Part shown: positions 1 to 8,455 of the stretch, one piece after another
Numbering within the stretch: position 1 is the stretch's first letter
How the letters are laid out: every line of letters starts with the position of its first letter
NCBI RefSeq assembly: GCF_004365705.1
Contig: NZ_SOBN01000001.1
Coordinates: forward strand, 4,822,001-4,886,000
Source: Streptomyces sp. 846.5
GTDB lineage: Bacteria; Actinomycetota; Actinomycetes; Streptomycetales; Streptomycetaceae
Length of the DNA: 64,000 nt
Direction of reading: 5' to 3'
Notes under the pieces: generated by a model
Told to the model about the DNA's origin: nothing
Seen by the model: the letters and a program-made list of their open reading frames with translations, nothing else
The model's database searches: none
Translations under genes and position numbers: made by a program

Positions 1-123
1 GCCATGCACCGCCAGCTCCTCGCACACTGCCAGCCGCTCGACGACAGCCAGGGCGTCCCAGCGGTCCCGGCCCAGCGCAAGGCCCGCCGCGAGTACGAGA
101 ACCGGATCAGCGCCATCACCTGA
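1..123 (+). CDS. 3' end of an unidentified gene (partial)
   Basis: An open frame enters from the left edge and stops at TGA 121-123, giving about 40 C-terminal residues that end in RREYENRISAIT. The tail is rich in Arg and Glu and codon use is typical for high-GC DNA. I do not recognise the family. It directly abuts the IS110 remnant, so it may itself be a broken gene end. It is described only as a partial coding end. Confidence 0.4.
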   Translation, partial: AMHRQLLAHCQPLDDSQGVPAVPAQRKARREYENRISAIT

Positions 124-129
124 CCATGA

Positions 130-471
130 TCTTTCTCGGCGCTACTTCCTGTACCGGAACTACTCACGCCCGGAGCCGCACTGGGCGAGGCCGCCGCCTC
201 AGCCTCGCGCACCGACACCTTCCTCGGTGCCCGCTACCGGCGCCTGGTCAAACGACGGGGCCACAACCGCGCCCTGGTCGCGGTCGCCCGCTCCATCCTG
301 ATGATCGTCTGGCACCTGATCAACGACCCCGACGCCGTCTACCAGGACCTCGGCCCCGACTGGCACCACCGCCTGGGCGACCCAGTCCGCAAAACCCGCG
401 ACCTCGTCCGACAACTCGAAAAACTCGGCCACCAGGTCACCCTCGCCCCTACCGCCGAACCCGCTACCTGA
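130..471 (+). pseudogene. IS110-family transposase, C-terminal remnant
   Basis: The frame ending at TGA 469-471 reads GAALGEAAASASRTDTFLGA, then RYRRLVKRRGHNRALVAVA, then an IVWHL segment and a final EKLGHQVTL tail. This is the Transposase_20 C-terminal part of IS110-family enzymes, which includes the serine used in recombination. The N-terminal DEDD RuvC-like half and any start codon are absent, so only about one quarter of the gene remains. The reading frame is interrupted upstream by stops at 121 and 127. It marks an old insertion event at the left edge of a region full of gene fragments. Confidence 0.75.
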
Positions 472-595
472 ACACCCGCCACACCCCCGTCCGACCGGCT
501 CCGCCGACCGGACGCCACCGCGCGCCCACAGAACGTCTGGGTTTCCATTTAGCCCTCGCAAGCATCCGACCAATGCCCGAAGTGTCGGAATTCTC

Positions 596-1154
596 ATGCT
601 CACCACGAACGTCGCCGTCATCACCAAAACGAACGTCGCGCAACAGATGGTTGCCGACTTCCGGGAGCGGTACGCATCCAGTGACCCGTGTGACATCGCC
701 ACCGAGTACGTGCAGCTCCTGCCGTGCCGGGTGATGATGCGATTGCTCGGCGTCGAGGGCATATCCGCCAACACTCTCACGACGTGGAGCGACGCTGCCC
801 TGGAGCTGTTCTACGGCTGGCCGTCGGCCGAGCAGCAGACCCGTCTCGGGGAGCTGGTCGGGGACTTCTACCGGTGGCTGGCGGACCAGGTGGCTTGGGA
901 CGCGCCTGCGGACGGTCTGATCGGCTTCCTCCGTGGACACAGGCTGTCCAGCGGTGAGCCGCTCGATTCCTCGACCGCCGTTGCCGTATGCTTCCTTGTC
1001 TTCATCGCCGGGCAGTCCACCACGGGCCAGCTGATCTCCACGGCACTGCTCCGCGCGTTGGCCGCACCCCGGGTGTGGGCGCGGGCCGCCACCGAGGACG
1101 GCTTCGCGGAGGCTTGGGTGGAGGAGATCCTCCGTCGTGAACCCGTGGTTATGA
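596..1154 (+). pseudogene. Cytochrome P450, internal fragment
   Basis: The frame carries the P450 core from about helix C to helix K: a LLGV segment, an I helix with AGQSTT (the oxygen-activating A/G-G-x-x-T-T motif), and the K-helix ExxR in EEILRREP. Similarity stops directly after this motif. The heme-binding loop with its Cys ligand is missing, as is the N-terminal part, so the protein cannot be a working monooxygenase. The ATG at 596 is only the first Met in the open frame and is unlikely to be a true start. The fragment is flanked by other broken genes. Confidence 0.75.
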
Positions 1155-1274
1155 ACGGCTTGTCTGGCCCCAGCGGAACGTTCAACTGGGGCCAGAAGAC
1201 TCGTTCAAAGCCAGGTGAGGGTCGCACGCGGTGGCGATTGATCGGTCGCAGCGAACCCAGTCGCAGCCTGGCTG

Positions 1275-1410
1275 TCTCAACGAACCAAGTCGCCGCAGGT
1301 CAATGGGGCGACGGCTGTGGGGACGCGCCGAGGATGACCGTCTCGCGGAAGGTAGTCGCCATGGTCAGGAGATCGCTGACGACTGAGTTCGTTGAGACCA
1401 GTCAGCGATC
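1275..1410. repeat. Two inverted repeats in decayed DNA
   Basis: TCTCAACGAAC at 1275-1285 is matched by its exact complement at 1387-1397. Overlapping this, GATCGCTGAC at 1371-1380 pairs with GTCAGCGATC at 1401-1410 around a 20-nt loop. The whole stretch 1155-1635 has no convincing gene in either direction. The 11-bp arms could be remains of insertion-sequence ends, but no transposase lies between them. Confidence 0.5.
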
Positions 1411-1635
1411 CGCAGCTGTCCTGGCTCTGTCGATCTGGTCCCCGTCTCGGATGATCTGGTCCCGCCGGACCAGGTCGATTGAGATGCCCTGGCCGGGAGC
1501 GGGGCGCACGCGGCGCATTCGCGGCTCCGGGACCAGATCGTCTGAGATTCACGAGCTGACGCCGTCTCAAACGTTCTGGTCGCCGCAGGTCACAGCCCTG
1601 GCCTCGGACCAGATCACTTGCGACGGGACAGCAGC

Positions 1636-1824
1636 GGGGGGACCCGGCTGCTGTGCCATCCAGTGGTCGGTGATCTCGCGCTGGAGCGGTCGACGCTCGC
1701 CTGTGCCGACGACCCGGAGCAGCAGCTCGTCGTCTGGACAGCCAATCCCGGGAGCCCGTCCCATGACGCACTGCGGCCCCTCGCGTCCCACCCCGCCACC
1801 CGCGCTGCTGCCGCAGCGGGGTGA
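1636..1824 (+). pseudogene. MmyB-type regulator, C-terminal fragment
   Basis: The frame reads CHPVVGDLALE, then DDPEQQLVVWTANPGSPSHD and ALRPLAS. It aligns with the last 60 residues of the intact regulator on the opposite strand (RHPVVGDLHLDWNAV, VWTAEPSSPTHDVLRLLASW). Only the end of the ligand-binding domain survives. It converges tail to tail with the intact gene, with the two stop codons almost touching, so the pair looks like an inverted partial copy. No helix-turn-helix part is present. Confidence 0.7.
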
Positions 1825-2700
1825 TCAGCTCGGGCTGCCGCTGAGCGCGTGAGCCGGATCGGCGGCCCACGAGGCCAGCAGGCGCAGGACATCGTGCGTC
1901 GGGCTGCTCGGCTCCGCTGTCCAGACGATGATCTGCAGGTCGGGGTCGGCGGCCCAGGTGACGGCGTTCCAGTCCAGATGAAGGTCCCCGACGACCGGGT
2001 GCCGCAGGTGCTTGGTTCCGGTGCCCCTGTTTGCCACGTGGTGGTCGGCCCACCACTGCCGGAACTGAGCGTCCTGGACCGAGAGTTCTCCGACGAGTTC
2101 GGCCAGCTGGGCATCACCGGGGTTGTTCGCGTTGTGCATGCGCATCTGGGCGATGGACAGCCGGGTGACGCCCTCCCAGTCTGCGTAGAGCTCGCGCATC
2201 GCCGGGTCGGTGAACAGCATCCTGATGTAGTAGCGCTGCTTCTCGGGGATCTTGGCGAAGTCAGTGATCAAGGCGGCCCCCATGGCGTTCCAGGCGACGA
2301 CCTCGGTGCGCGGACCGATGACGAACGCGGGGGTGTGCGCCATGTCGTCGAGCATCCGCTGCAGCTGTAGCTGCACCTGGACCTTCGGACGCGGCACACG
2401 GCGCGGTGGGCGGAACTCGTCCTTGGCGGCGAGCTCGTAGAGGTAGGCGCGCTGGTCGTCGTCCAGGCGTAGCACCTGCGCCAGGGACGCCAGTACGGAC
2501 GGTGAGGCCGGCATGCGGCCCTGTTCCAGGCGGGAGTAGTAGTCCGTGCTGATGGCGGCCAGCACCGCGACCTCCTCGCGGCGCAGGCCCGCGACGCGCC
2601 GCGGGCCGCCGTCGGGCAGGCCGACGGCGGCCGGAGCCAGTTCGGCGCGGCGTGCTTTGAGGAATTCCCCCAGGTCGTTGCGGTGGGCATCGCGCTTCAT
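1825..2700 (-). CDS. MmyB-type XRE transcriptional regulator
   Basis: A 291-residue DNA-binding protein. Residues 8-80 form an XRE helix-turn-helix (LGEFLKARRAEL, RREEVAVLAAISTDYYSRLE). Residues 100-275 form the MmyB-like ligand-binding domain (PAFVIGPRTEVVAWNAMGAA, HPVVGDLHLDW, IVWTAEP), which in related structures binds a fatty-acid-like ligand. The ATG has GAGG eight bases upstream. The palindrome at 2735-2752 lies 35 bp before the start, which suggests autoregulation. The likely targets are the neighbouring redox genes. A second, similar regulator lies at 6856-7740. Confidence 0.88.
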   Translation of the reverse strand: MKRDAHRNDLGEFLKARRAELAPAAVGLPDGGPRRVAGLRREEVAVLAAISTDYYSRLEQGRMPASPSVLASLAQVLRLDDDQRAYLYELAAKDEFRPPRRVPRPKVQVQLQLQRMLDDMAHTPAFVIGPRTEVVAWNAMGAALITDFAKIPEKQRYYIRMLFTDPAMRELYADWEGVTRLSIAQMRMHNANNPGDAQLAELVGELSVQDAQFRQWWADHHVANRGTGTKHLRHPVVGDLHLDWNAVTWAADPDLQIIVWTAEPSSPTHDVLRLLASWAADPAHALSGSPS

Positions 2701-2734
2701 GCCAACAGCCTCGCACCTTGGATCAGAGTTGTCA

Positions 2735-2752
2735 GGGGGAGAGTTTTTCCCC
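2735..2752. promoter_or_regulatory. Candidate MmyB operator
   Basis: The imperfect palindrome GGGGGAGAGTTTTTCCCC lies 35 bp upstream of the regulator start at 2700. A nearly identical box lies 34 bp upstream of the second MmyB gene, and related boxes occur at eight further places in the window. The regulator assignment is inferred from position and recurrence. Confidence 0.6.
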
Positions 2753-2819
2753 GGTTGTGCATTCGACCGATGCGACGGGGTGGGTGGGGCCTGGTCGGGC
2801 GGTCCTGGTGCGCTCGGGC

Positions 2820-3752
2820 TCAGAATCGCAGGACGATCCGGCCGCGGACGCCGCCGGCGTCCAGGAGCTGGTGGGCCTGCTCCGCCTGGTCGAACGGCAG
2901 GACCTGCGCGACGCGGAGCGTGAGCTGTCCGTCCTCGACCTGCTGGCGCAGGCGGTCCAGTTTGGCCTGCTCCTGCGCGTAGCGGAACACGACGATCGAC
3001 TTGACGACGACGCCGCGCTCGTGGACGCCTTCGCCGCCGCGCACGCTCACCGCCGTCCCGTTGTCGCGGACAGCGGGCGTGGCGAGCTCACCCAGCGAAG
3101 CGGCGTCCACGAGGCCGTCGACGCCGTCCGGGACGTGTGCGCGTACCTGCTGCGCGTACTCGGGACCGCGGGGCACGACGATGTCGGCGCCCAGCTCCTT
3201 GACGAGCGTCTCGTCCTGCGAGCCCGCGTCGGCCACCACCCGAAGCCCGTCGGCCTTGGCAAGCTGGACGACGTATCCGCCGACCGCGCCGGCAGCGCCC
3301 GTCACGGCGACGGTCTGCCCCGGTGTGAGGCCGAGCGTGTCCAACGCGAGGCGCGCGGTCAGGCCGTTCATCGGGAGCGATGCTGCCTGCGCGTCGGTCG
3401 CCCCGGCCGGCGCCCCGACCGCGGAGTCGGCGGGCACGGTGACGTACTGGGCGTAGGCGCCGTGGGTCTCGGACGGCACGACGATGGCGATCGCGCGGTC
3501 GCCGACCCGCAGATCGGTGTCGGTTCCCTCGCCGATCTGGTCGACGACGCCGGCGGCGTCCATCCCGGGGATGAAGGGCGGCTTGGCGGTCGCTGCGACA
3601 GCCAAGCCTCGGCGTATCAGCGAGTCGATCGCGTTCACGCCTGCGGCGTTCACCTTGATGCGGATCTCACCCGGCCCGGCCTGGGGGGTCGGCAGGTCCA
3701 GGACCTGCAGCGAGTCGGGGCCGCCGAACTGGGTCACTCCAACAGCCTTCAT
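2820..3752 (-). CDS. NADP-dependent zinc-free MDR oxidoreductase (quinone reductase type)
   Basis: A 310-residue member of the zinc-independent medium-chain reductases. The N-terminal GroES-like half begins MKAVGVTQFGGPDSLQVLDL. The cofactor half has the loop TGAAGAVGGYVVQLAKADG near residue 150, and the end is GRIVLRF. The catalytic zinc cysteines of alcohol dehydrogenases are absent. The expected activity is NADPH-dependent reduction of quinones or enones in the cytosol. GGAAG stands seven bases before the ATG. It follows the MmyB gene's promoter side and shares orientation with the reductase operon upstream. It is one of several MDR paralogues in this window. Confidence 0.85.
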   Translation of the reverse strand: MKAVGVTQFGGPDSLQVLDLPTPQAGPGEIRIKVNAAGVNAIDSLIRRGLAVAATAKPPFIPGMDAAGVVDQIGEGTDTDLRVGDRAIAIVVPSETHGAYAQYVTVPADSAVGAPAGATDAQAASLPMNGLTARLALDTLGLTPGQTVAVTGAAGAVGGYVVQLAKADGLRVVADAGSQDETLVKELGADIVVPRGPEYAQQVRAHVPDGVDGLVDAASLGELATPAVRDNGTAVSVRGGEGVHERGVVVKSIVVFRYAQEQAKLDRLRQQVEDGQLTLRVAQVLPFDQAEQAHQLLDAGGVRGRIVLRF

Positions 3753-3801
3753 AGTGTCACTTCCATTGCTTCTGCCGCGGGCGGGGCCGACGCGGCTCTG
3801 G

Positions 3802-4010
3802 TCACGAGGGGTGTGCGGGTTGGTCGAAGCTCGCGAAGTACGAGGCCGCGATAGCCTCGTCGGCTCGGCCCAGAGCGGCGGTGCGCTGCAGTCGGCCGGC
3901 TCCGGCGTCCGCGATGTCGAGGTGGACGCCGCGCTCGCGGGCGGCTTCGGTGATCAGCGCCGCATCCTTGGCCGCGGTGGCGACCGCGAAGTCACCAAAA
4001 GCGGTTCTGG
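3802..4010 (-). pseudogene. 3-hydroxyisobutyrate dehydrogenase-like protein, C-terminal remnant
   Basis: Read on the minus strand, the frame gives FGDFAVATAAKDAALITEAA, then RERGVHLDI and DEAIAASYFASFD before the stop at 3802-3804. This matches the end of the helical domain (NAD_binding_11) of beta-hydroxyacid dehydrogenases and imine reductases. The cofactor domain and the catalytic Lys region are missing. About 65 residues remain between the MDR gene and the DJ-1 gene. It is the left-over end of a deleted gene in the same direction as its neighbours. Confidence 0.6.
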
Positions 4011-4112
4011 CATCCGGTGGCCGAGTGCCGGGTCGGGCCTGAGGGGTGCCCGGCAGCCCGTGTGTGGTGGCGGGCTGCCGAGCACCTTGTCGTCAGAGCT
4101 GGATCGGCGGGG

Positions 4113-4811
4113 TCAGCTGAGTGCCTTGACGACTTCCTGGGCGACCAGGACGGCCGAGTACGGGTTCTGGCCGGTGATCAGGGTGCGGTCCACCTCGACG
4201 TGAGGGGTGAACGGCTCGGTCTCGCGGTAGTCCGCGCCCAGCTCGGCGACCAGGCGGTCCTGGAGCAGCCACTTGGCGCGGTCGGCGAGGCCGTTCTGTC
4301 GCTCCTCGGCGTTCGACAGGCCGGTCAGGCGGTAGCCGTGGAACGGGGAGTTCCCGTCGGCGTCGACGGTGGCCAGCAGCGCGGCCGGGCCGTGGCAGAC
4401 CAGCGACACGATCTTGCCGGAGGCGAGCCACTCGGTGAGCAGCTTCCCGGACTCCGCGTTGTCGGGCAGGTCCTCCATGGGGCCCCAGCCGCCCGGGTAG
4501 AAGACGGCCTCGTAGTCGTCGATGTCGACGTCCTCGATGCGCTTCGGGTGCTGCAGTTCGGTCGCCTTGTGAAGGGCCTGCTTCATGGCCTCGGCACCCT
4601 CCTCACCCCCGTTGAAGTCCGGGGTCAGGCTGAGCGCGTCGGCGGTCGGCGGGACGCCGCCGGGGGTGGCCGCCTCGATCTCGTAGCCGGCCTCCTTGAA
4701 GACCGCGTAGGGGCCGAGGGCTTCCTCGGCCCAGAATCCGGCAGGCTGCTTGAAGCCGTCGGCGAGGGTCCAGTGGGTCGCGGCGGTGATGACGAAAAGG
4801 ATCTTTGCCAT
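4113..4811 (-). CDS. DJ-1/PfpI family protein (Hsp31-like)
   Basis: A 232-residue protein of the class I glutamine amidotransferase-like superfamily. It carries the nucleophile elbow SLVCHGPAALL with the reactive Cys near residue 140 and the oxyanion segment YPGGWGPMEDL near residue 110. The long N-terminal part (HWTLADGFKQPAGFWAEEA) is typical of the Hsp31/glyoxalase III branch, which detoxifies methylglyoxal or acts as a deglycase or chaperone. GGAG precedes the ATG. It is the last gene of the operon flavodoxin reductase - SnoaL - DJ-1, with a 39-bp gap to the gene before it. A role in electrophile stress is inferred. Confidence 0.85.
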   Translation of the reverse strand: MAKILFVITAATHWTLADGFKQPAGFWAEEALGPYAVFKEAGYEIEAATPGGVPPTADALSLTPDFNGGEEGAEAMKQALHKATELQHPKRIEDVDIDDYEAVFYPGGWGPMEDLPDNAESGKLLTEWLASGKIVSLVCHGPAALLATVDADGNSPFHGYRLTGLSNAEERQNGLADRAKWLLQDRLVAELGADYRETEPFTPHVEVDRTLITGQNPYSAVLVAQEVVKALS

Positions 4812-4850
4812 GGGAATGGTCTCCGGTGTTCGGTCGGTGGCGGGGCCGGG

Positions 4851-5243
4851 TCAGCCCTTGAGGGCTTCCCGCAGGACGTGGCTGTCGGCGGCCTGCACCA
4901 TGTGCGCGAGCTGGCCGTCGCGGACGGTCCAGAAGTGGATGAAGCGGACGTCCACCTTGTTCCCGGTCTTCGTCTCGGCGTGGTAGTGGCCAAGGACGAA
5001 GACGTGGTTGTCGTCGTCGGCGAAGAACTGCTCGGCCTGGGCGCCGAAGCTGTCGTAGTTCGGCATGATCGGGCCGAAGAAGTCGCGGCCCACGTGGTCC
5101 CAGCCGTGGTAGACCCCGCTGTTGGGGAAGCCGGGGGTGATGTCCCAGACCAGGTCCGGGGCCATGATCTCGGCGGTGACGTCGGGGGCCATGCCGGAGT
5201 CGTACAGACGGCGGACGAGGGTGATGTTCGCGTTGTCGGACAT
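4851..5243 (-). CDS. SnoaL-like (NTF2 fold) protein
   Basis: A 130-residue single-domain protein with the alpha+beta cone fold of the SnoaL/NTF2 superfamily: NITLVRRLYDSG, MAPDLVWDITPGFP, DDNHVFVLGHYHAETKTG, VRFIHFWTVRDGQLAHM. Such proteins are cyclases, isomerases or binding proteins, and the substrate cannot be read from sequence. The ATG at 5243 is chosen because AAGGAG lies ahead of it. An open frame continues upstream but without coding character. A broken paralogue lies at 16958-17346. Confidence 0.85.
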   Translation of the reverse strand: MSDNANITLVRRLYDSGMAPDVTAEIMAPDLVWDITPGFPNSGVYHGWDHVGRDFFGPIMPNYDSFGAQAEQFFADDDNHVFVLGHYHAETKTGNKVDVRFIHFWTVRDGQLAHMVQAADSHVLREALKG

Positions 5244-5290
5244 GATGGTGCTCCTTGGACGGTGTAGTCGGTGCGGTATGAGGCGCGGGG

Positions 5291-5893
5291 TCAGGCGGCG
5301 GCCAGCGCGGCGCGGCCGGTGGCGAAGATCGCGGCCTCGCGGGCGACCCGTGCGCCGAGGTGTTCGGCGGTCGCGATGTCGGACTCGTGCACCGCCTCGG
5401 CGCCGGCGTCGACGGGGCTCTGGGCTGCCACGCCGGCGAAGAAGCCGAGACGGTTCAGGTCGTTCTCGCTGCCGGTGGTCGACGCCCAGCCCGGCTGGAT
5501 ACCCAGGCTGACCCAGTGCATGGCGTGCTGGGCGGCCATGGTCTGGAAGTAGCCCAGGGTGGAGGACTTGTCGCCCGCCTTGGCGCCGGAGTTGGTGAAA
5601 CCGGCGGCGAGCTTGCCTGCCCAGGTCTGGGTGTACCAGCGCTTGGTGCTCGCCTGGGCGAAGGTGTGGAAGGCGGCCGAGGCGGTGCCCATGTAGGTGG
5701 GCGAGCCGAAGATGATCGCATCGGCGGCGTCCAACTGGGCCCACTGCTCGTCGGTGATGGCGTCGACCGCGATGGACGCGACGTCGGCACCGGCGGAGGC
5801 GGCACCCCGGGCGACTGCCTCGGCGAGGACGGCGGTGTGGCCGTAGCCGGAGTGGAACGCTACGGCGACGCGGGGCTGGACCGGAGAAGGCAT
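5291..5893 (-). CDS. Flavodoxin-fold NAD(P)H reductase (WrbA-like)
   Basis: A 200-residue flavodoxin-like protein. The FMN phosphate loop is VAFHSGYGHTAVLAEAVARG near residues 9-28, and the second FMN loop is FGSPTYMGTASAAF near residue 75. This is the WrbA/NADPH-dependent FMN reductase group, which carries out two-electron reduction of quinones. Start 5893 is preferred over the further upstream ATG at 5941 because GAGGAG lies just before it. It is the first gene of the three-gene redox operon. A GGGACAGATTCCTCCCC box lies 76 bp upstream. Confidence 0.85.
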   Translation of the reverse strand: MPSPVQPRVAVAFHSGYGHTAVLAEAVARGAASAGADVASIAVDAITDEQWAQLDAADAIIFGSPTYMGTASAAFHTFAQASTKRWYTQTWAGKLAAGFTNSGAKAGDKSSTLGYFQTMAAQHAMHWVSLGIQPGWASTTGSENDLNRLGFFAGVAAQSPVDAGAEAVHESDIATAEHLGARVAREAAIFATGRAALAAA

Positions 5894-5968
5894 CTTGGTA
5901 CTGCTCCTCGAAAGGGAGGTAATCGGAGGTACGTCCACCACACTGCATCGCCCACCCCGGGAAAAACA

Positions 5969-5985
5969 GGGACAGATTCCTCCCC
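5969..5985. promoter_or_regulatory. Candidate MmyB operator upstream of the reductase operon
   Basis: GGGACAGATTCCTCCCC matches the family of GGGAGAG-N-TTNTCCCC boxes, in the promoter region of the operon starting at 5893. It is one of the weaker matches. The rest of 5990-6190 has no gene. Confidence 0.4.
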
Positions 5986-6193
5986 GGATGATTTCGCCCC
6001 GCCTTTCGGGCGAATCCGATCCGCCCCGGGTGGAGGATTTCGCCCGATTGCCGCAGTCTGGGGACGGCCGGGGACGGCCAGACTCTCAGGAAAATTGGCG
6101 GCCAGGGCATGTGCGAGACGAGACGTCGCGGCAAGAAGATCGGCCATAGGGCGGATGGGCAAGTAGCCACGCCGAAAAAATGAGAAGTCCAAG

Positions 6194-6213
6194 GGGGGAG
6201 GAATTTCTCCCTC
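6194..6213. promoter_or_regulatory. Candidate MmyB operator
   Basis: The core GGGAGGAATTTCTCCC is symmetric at 14 of 16 positions. It stands about 195 bp before the broken gnd gene. CATACT at 6235-6240 could be a -10 element for rightward transcription, so the box may once have controlled that gene. Confidence 0.5.
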
Positions 6214-6406
6214 CTGCCTTCAGGGAAGGTCACCCATACTGGCGCTGCGGGCGCCTGTGATACGCGCCTCATCGTGTATCGGGTGTCACCGCCGGGCGCC
6301 CGCCACTACCTGGACGGCCCCGGACGCACTGGCCACGAAGACACAGTGCTGTCCGGTCTGCCTTCTGGCGGCCGGCGGGGCCCAAAACGAGAAGGGACGC
6401 AGAAGC

Positions 6407-6680
6407 ATGGAGGCTTCGGCGCAGATCGGCGCAGATCGGCGTGACGGGGCTGGCGGTGATGGGCCGCAACCTGGCCCGGAACTTCGCCCGGCACGGCTAC
6501 ACGGTCGCGGTCCACAACCGCACCCCGGCCCGGACGAGGGCGCTGATCGAGGAGTTCGGCCACGAGGGGGCATTCGTGCCGGCCGAGTCGCCGCAGGAGT
6601 TCGTAGCGGCGCTTGAGCGACCCCGCAGGCTGCTGATCATGGTGAAGGCCGGGGAGGCCACGGACGCGGTCATCGAGCGC
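6407..6680 (+). pseudogene. gnd: 6-phosphogluconate dehydrogenase, N-terminal fragment with frameshift
   Basis: After ATG 6407 the frame begins MEASAQIG and is then broken by an exact 10-bp tandem duplication (6421-6430 and 6431-6440). With one copy removed it continues VTGLAVMGRNLARNFARHG, YTVAVHNRTPARTRALIEEF, and LLIMVKAGEATDAVIE. This is the NADP-binding half of decarboxylating 6-phosphogluconate dehydrogenase. Similarity ends near 6680, before the catalytic domain, so the gene is both frameshifted and truncated. A normal chromosomal copy presumably exists elsewhere. Confidence 0.85.
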
Positions 6681-6855
6681 ACCGACCACGAGGGCAGCCA
6701 CCACACCCACTGGTCCGAGCCCGAACGACCCGAAACCCGTACCGACGTTTGACCCGTCATGTCCGTCATATGGGCCGGCGGCCGGCGCGCGTCGGCCTCC
6801 GTAGGGCGCGGGTGAACCGCGCAGGGCGACGCGGGCAGGCCCGCCGCCCCGGCTG

Positions 6856-7740
6856 TCAGCTTGGGCTGCCCTTGGAGCCGGGCGTGGAGGGTGTGGAGGG
6901 TGTGGCCGACCAGGACGCGAGCAGGCGCAGGCCGTCTTCGGAGCGGCTGCCCGGCTCGGCGCTCCAGACGATCAGGCGCTGCTCGGGGTCCGCGCCGGAG
7001 GTGAGCGTGGCGCAGTCGAGGGTCAGCGGACCGACCACAGGGTGGTTCAGCTGCTTGGTCCTCACGCCCAGGCCGGCGACGACGTGGGCGGCCCACCACT
7101 TCCGGAAGCGCTCGTCCTGTGTGGAAAGCTCGCCGACCAGCGTGTTCATGCGGGGGTCGCCCGGGGTGCCCGCCGCCTCCATCCGCAGCTGCGCCACAGC
7201 CGTGCGGGCGATGTTCTCCCAGTCCGGGTACAGCCTGCGCAGCGCGGGGTCGGTGAACAGCAGCCGGATGTAGTTGCGGTGGTTCTCCGGGATCTGAGCG
7301 AAGTCGGCGACCAGGGCCGCGGCCAGGGGGTTCCAGGCGAGGACGTCGGTGCGGCGGCCCAGCAGGAGCGCCGGAGACACGGTCAAGTCCTCCAGCAGGC
7401 GGAGCAGCTCGGGCTGGACCTTCTGGCGAGGACGCCGGTAGGGGCGCTGGAGCGCATCCTTCCCCGCGAGTTCGAACAGGCGTGCGCGCTGGTCCTTGCT
7501 CAGTCGCAGGACCTTGGCTATGGCGCAGATGACCGGGCCGGACGGCTGGAGGCGCCCCTGTTCCAGACGGGTGTAGTAGGCGGTGCTCACGGCAGCCAGC
7601 AGGGCGACCTCCTCGCGGCGCAGGCCGGATACCCGCCGCGGCTGCGGGTTCTCGGGCAGCCCCAGGTCGCCGGGGTTCAGTTCAGCGCGTCGGGCCTTGA
7701 GGAATTCTCCCAGTTCGTTGAGGTTCGGGTTTCGGGCCAT
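6856..7740 (-). CDS. MmyB-type XRE transcriptional regulator (second copy)
   Basis: A 294-residue paralogue of the regulator at 1825-2700. It has an N-terminal XRE helix-turn-helix (LGEFLKARRAELN, RREEVALLAAVSTAYYTRLE) and a MmyB-like ligand domain (PALLLGRRTDVLAWNPLAAA, HPVVGPLTLDC, LIVWSAEPG). Start 7740 (MARNPN) is chosen because it aligns with the first regulator's start; an ATG at 7752 is possible. The palindrome at 7774-7793 lies 34 bp upstream, the same spacing as in the first copy. The divergent neighbours are an AhpD-like protein and a cupin, a setting of stress response. Confidence 0.88.
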   Translation of the reverse strand: MARNPNLNELGEFLKARRAELNPGDLGLPENPQPRRVSGLRREEVALLAAVSTAYYTRLEQGRLQPSGPVICAIAKVLRLSKDQRARLFELAGKDALQRPYRRPRQKVQPELLRLLEDLTVSPALLLGRRTDVLAWNPLAAALVADFAQIPENHRNYIRLLFTDPALRRLYPDWENIARTAVAQLRMEAAGTPGDPRMNTLVGELSTQDERFRKWWAAHVVAGLGVRTKQLNHPVVGPLTLDCATLTSGADPEQRLIVWSAEPGSRSEDGLRLLASWSATPSTPSTPGSKGSPS

Positions 7741-7773
7741 ACGCTCCACCATGGCACGGGCCGATGCGTTTGT

Positions 7774-7793
7774 GGGGGGGAGAGTTTTCTCCG
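7774..7793. promoter_or_regulatory. Candidate MmyB operator
   Basis: GGGGGGGAGAGTTTTCTCCG has the same core (GGGGGAGAGTTTT) as the box before the first MmyB gene, at an almost identical distance from the start codon. The two matches at fixed spacing are the strongest support for an autoregulatory operator. It lies in the divergent spacer to the AhpD-like gene. Confidence 0.6.
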
Positions 7794-8062
7794 TGGAAGG
7801 GATCGCGCCCTTCGTTCAGCAGGACACGCGGGGACGGGAAGAACGCCGGATCGGCGAAGGGGGGAGCGATGTATCCCTGGATGAAGTTCTCCTATTTCGT
7901 GTTGAATGGGTGCGTGGCAAGGTCATCAGTGTGTGACCGACCGCAGGGCTCGCGGGATGTGGATCTCCGCCATTCGGCGCAGAGCCGCATCCCAATTCGG
8001 CGGGATCTGCCGACCGCGGGTCAGGATGCACGCAGACCCCAGCCCCGAAGGAGTGACGAAGC

Positions 8063-8398
8063 ATGGCCGAAGGGAAGTCTGTCGCCCCCGCGACGCTGCA
8101 GGACTTCGCGCCGAAGCTCGCGGAACTGACCGACCAGGTCCTTTTCGGGGATGTGTGGGAGCGCCCACAGCTCTCCCCGAGAGACCGCAGTCTGGTCACC
8201 GTCAGCGTCCTGGCGGCGCTGTACCGCACTGAGCAGCTCGGCTTCCATCTCGGCCGGGCCATCGAGAACGGCCTGACCGTGGACGAGCTCGTCGAGGCCG
8301 TCACGCACCTGGCGTTCTACGCCGGCTGGCCGAACGCGATGACCGCGATCAACCAGCTCCAGGCCGTCGTCGCCGAGCAGGCGGAGCAGGAGGCCTGA
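8063..8398 (+). CDS. Carboxymuconolactone decarboxylase / AhpD-like protein
   Basis: A 111-residue single-domain member of the CMD family: SPRDRSLVTVSVLAALYRTE, LGFHLGRAIENGLTVDEL and VEAVTHLAFYAGWPNAM. The classical AhpD CxxC pair is absent, so it is closer to the carboxymuconolactone decarboxylase-like group (lactone or hydroperoxide chemistry) than to a thiol peroxidase. AAGGAG lies nine bases before the ATG. It is followed by a broken cupin and a zinc alcohol dehydrogenase in the same direction, probably one transcript. Confidence 0.85.
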   Translation: MAEGKSVAPATLQDFAPKLAELTDQVLFGDVWERPQLSPRDRSLVTVSVLAALYRTEQLGFHLGRAIENGLTVDELVEAVTHLAFYAGWPNAMTAINQLQAVVAEQAEQEA

Positions 8399-8455
8399 GC
8401 CGCATCCCTCCGCCCGGACCGGTAGCGCACCCGACACGTCCGCAAGGAAAGCACC

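Noticed and set aside
1275-1410. Complete insertion sequence between inverted repeats
   Set aside because: The arms enclose only about 100 bp with no transposase frame, so no functional element is present.
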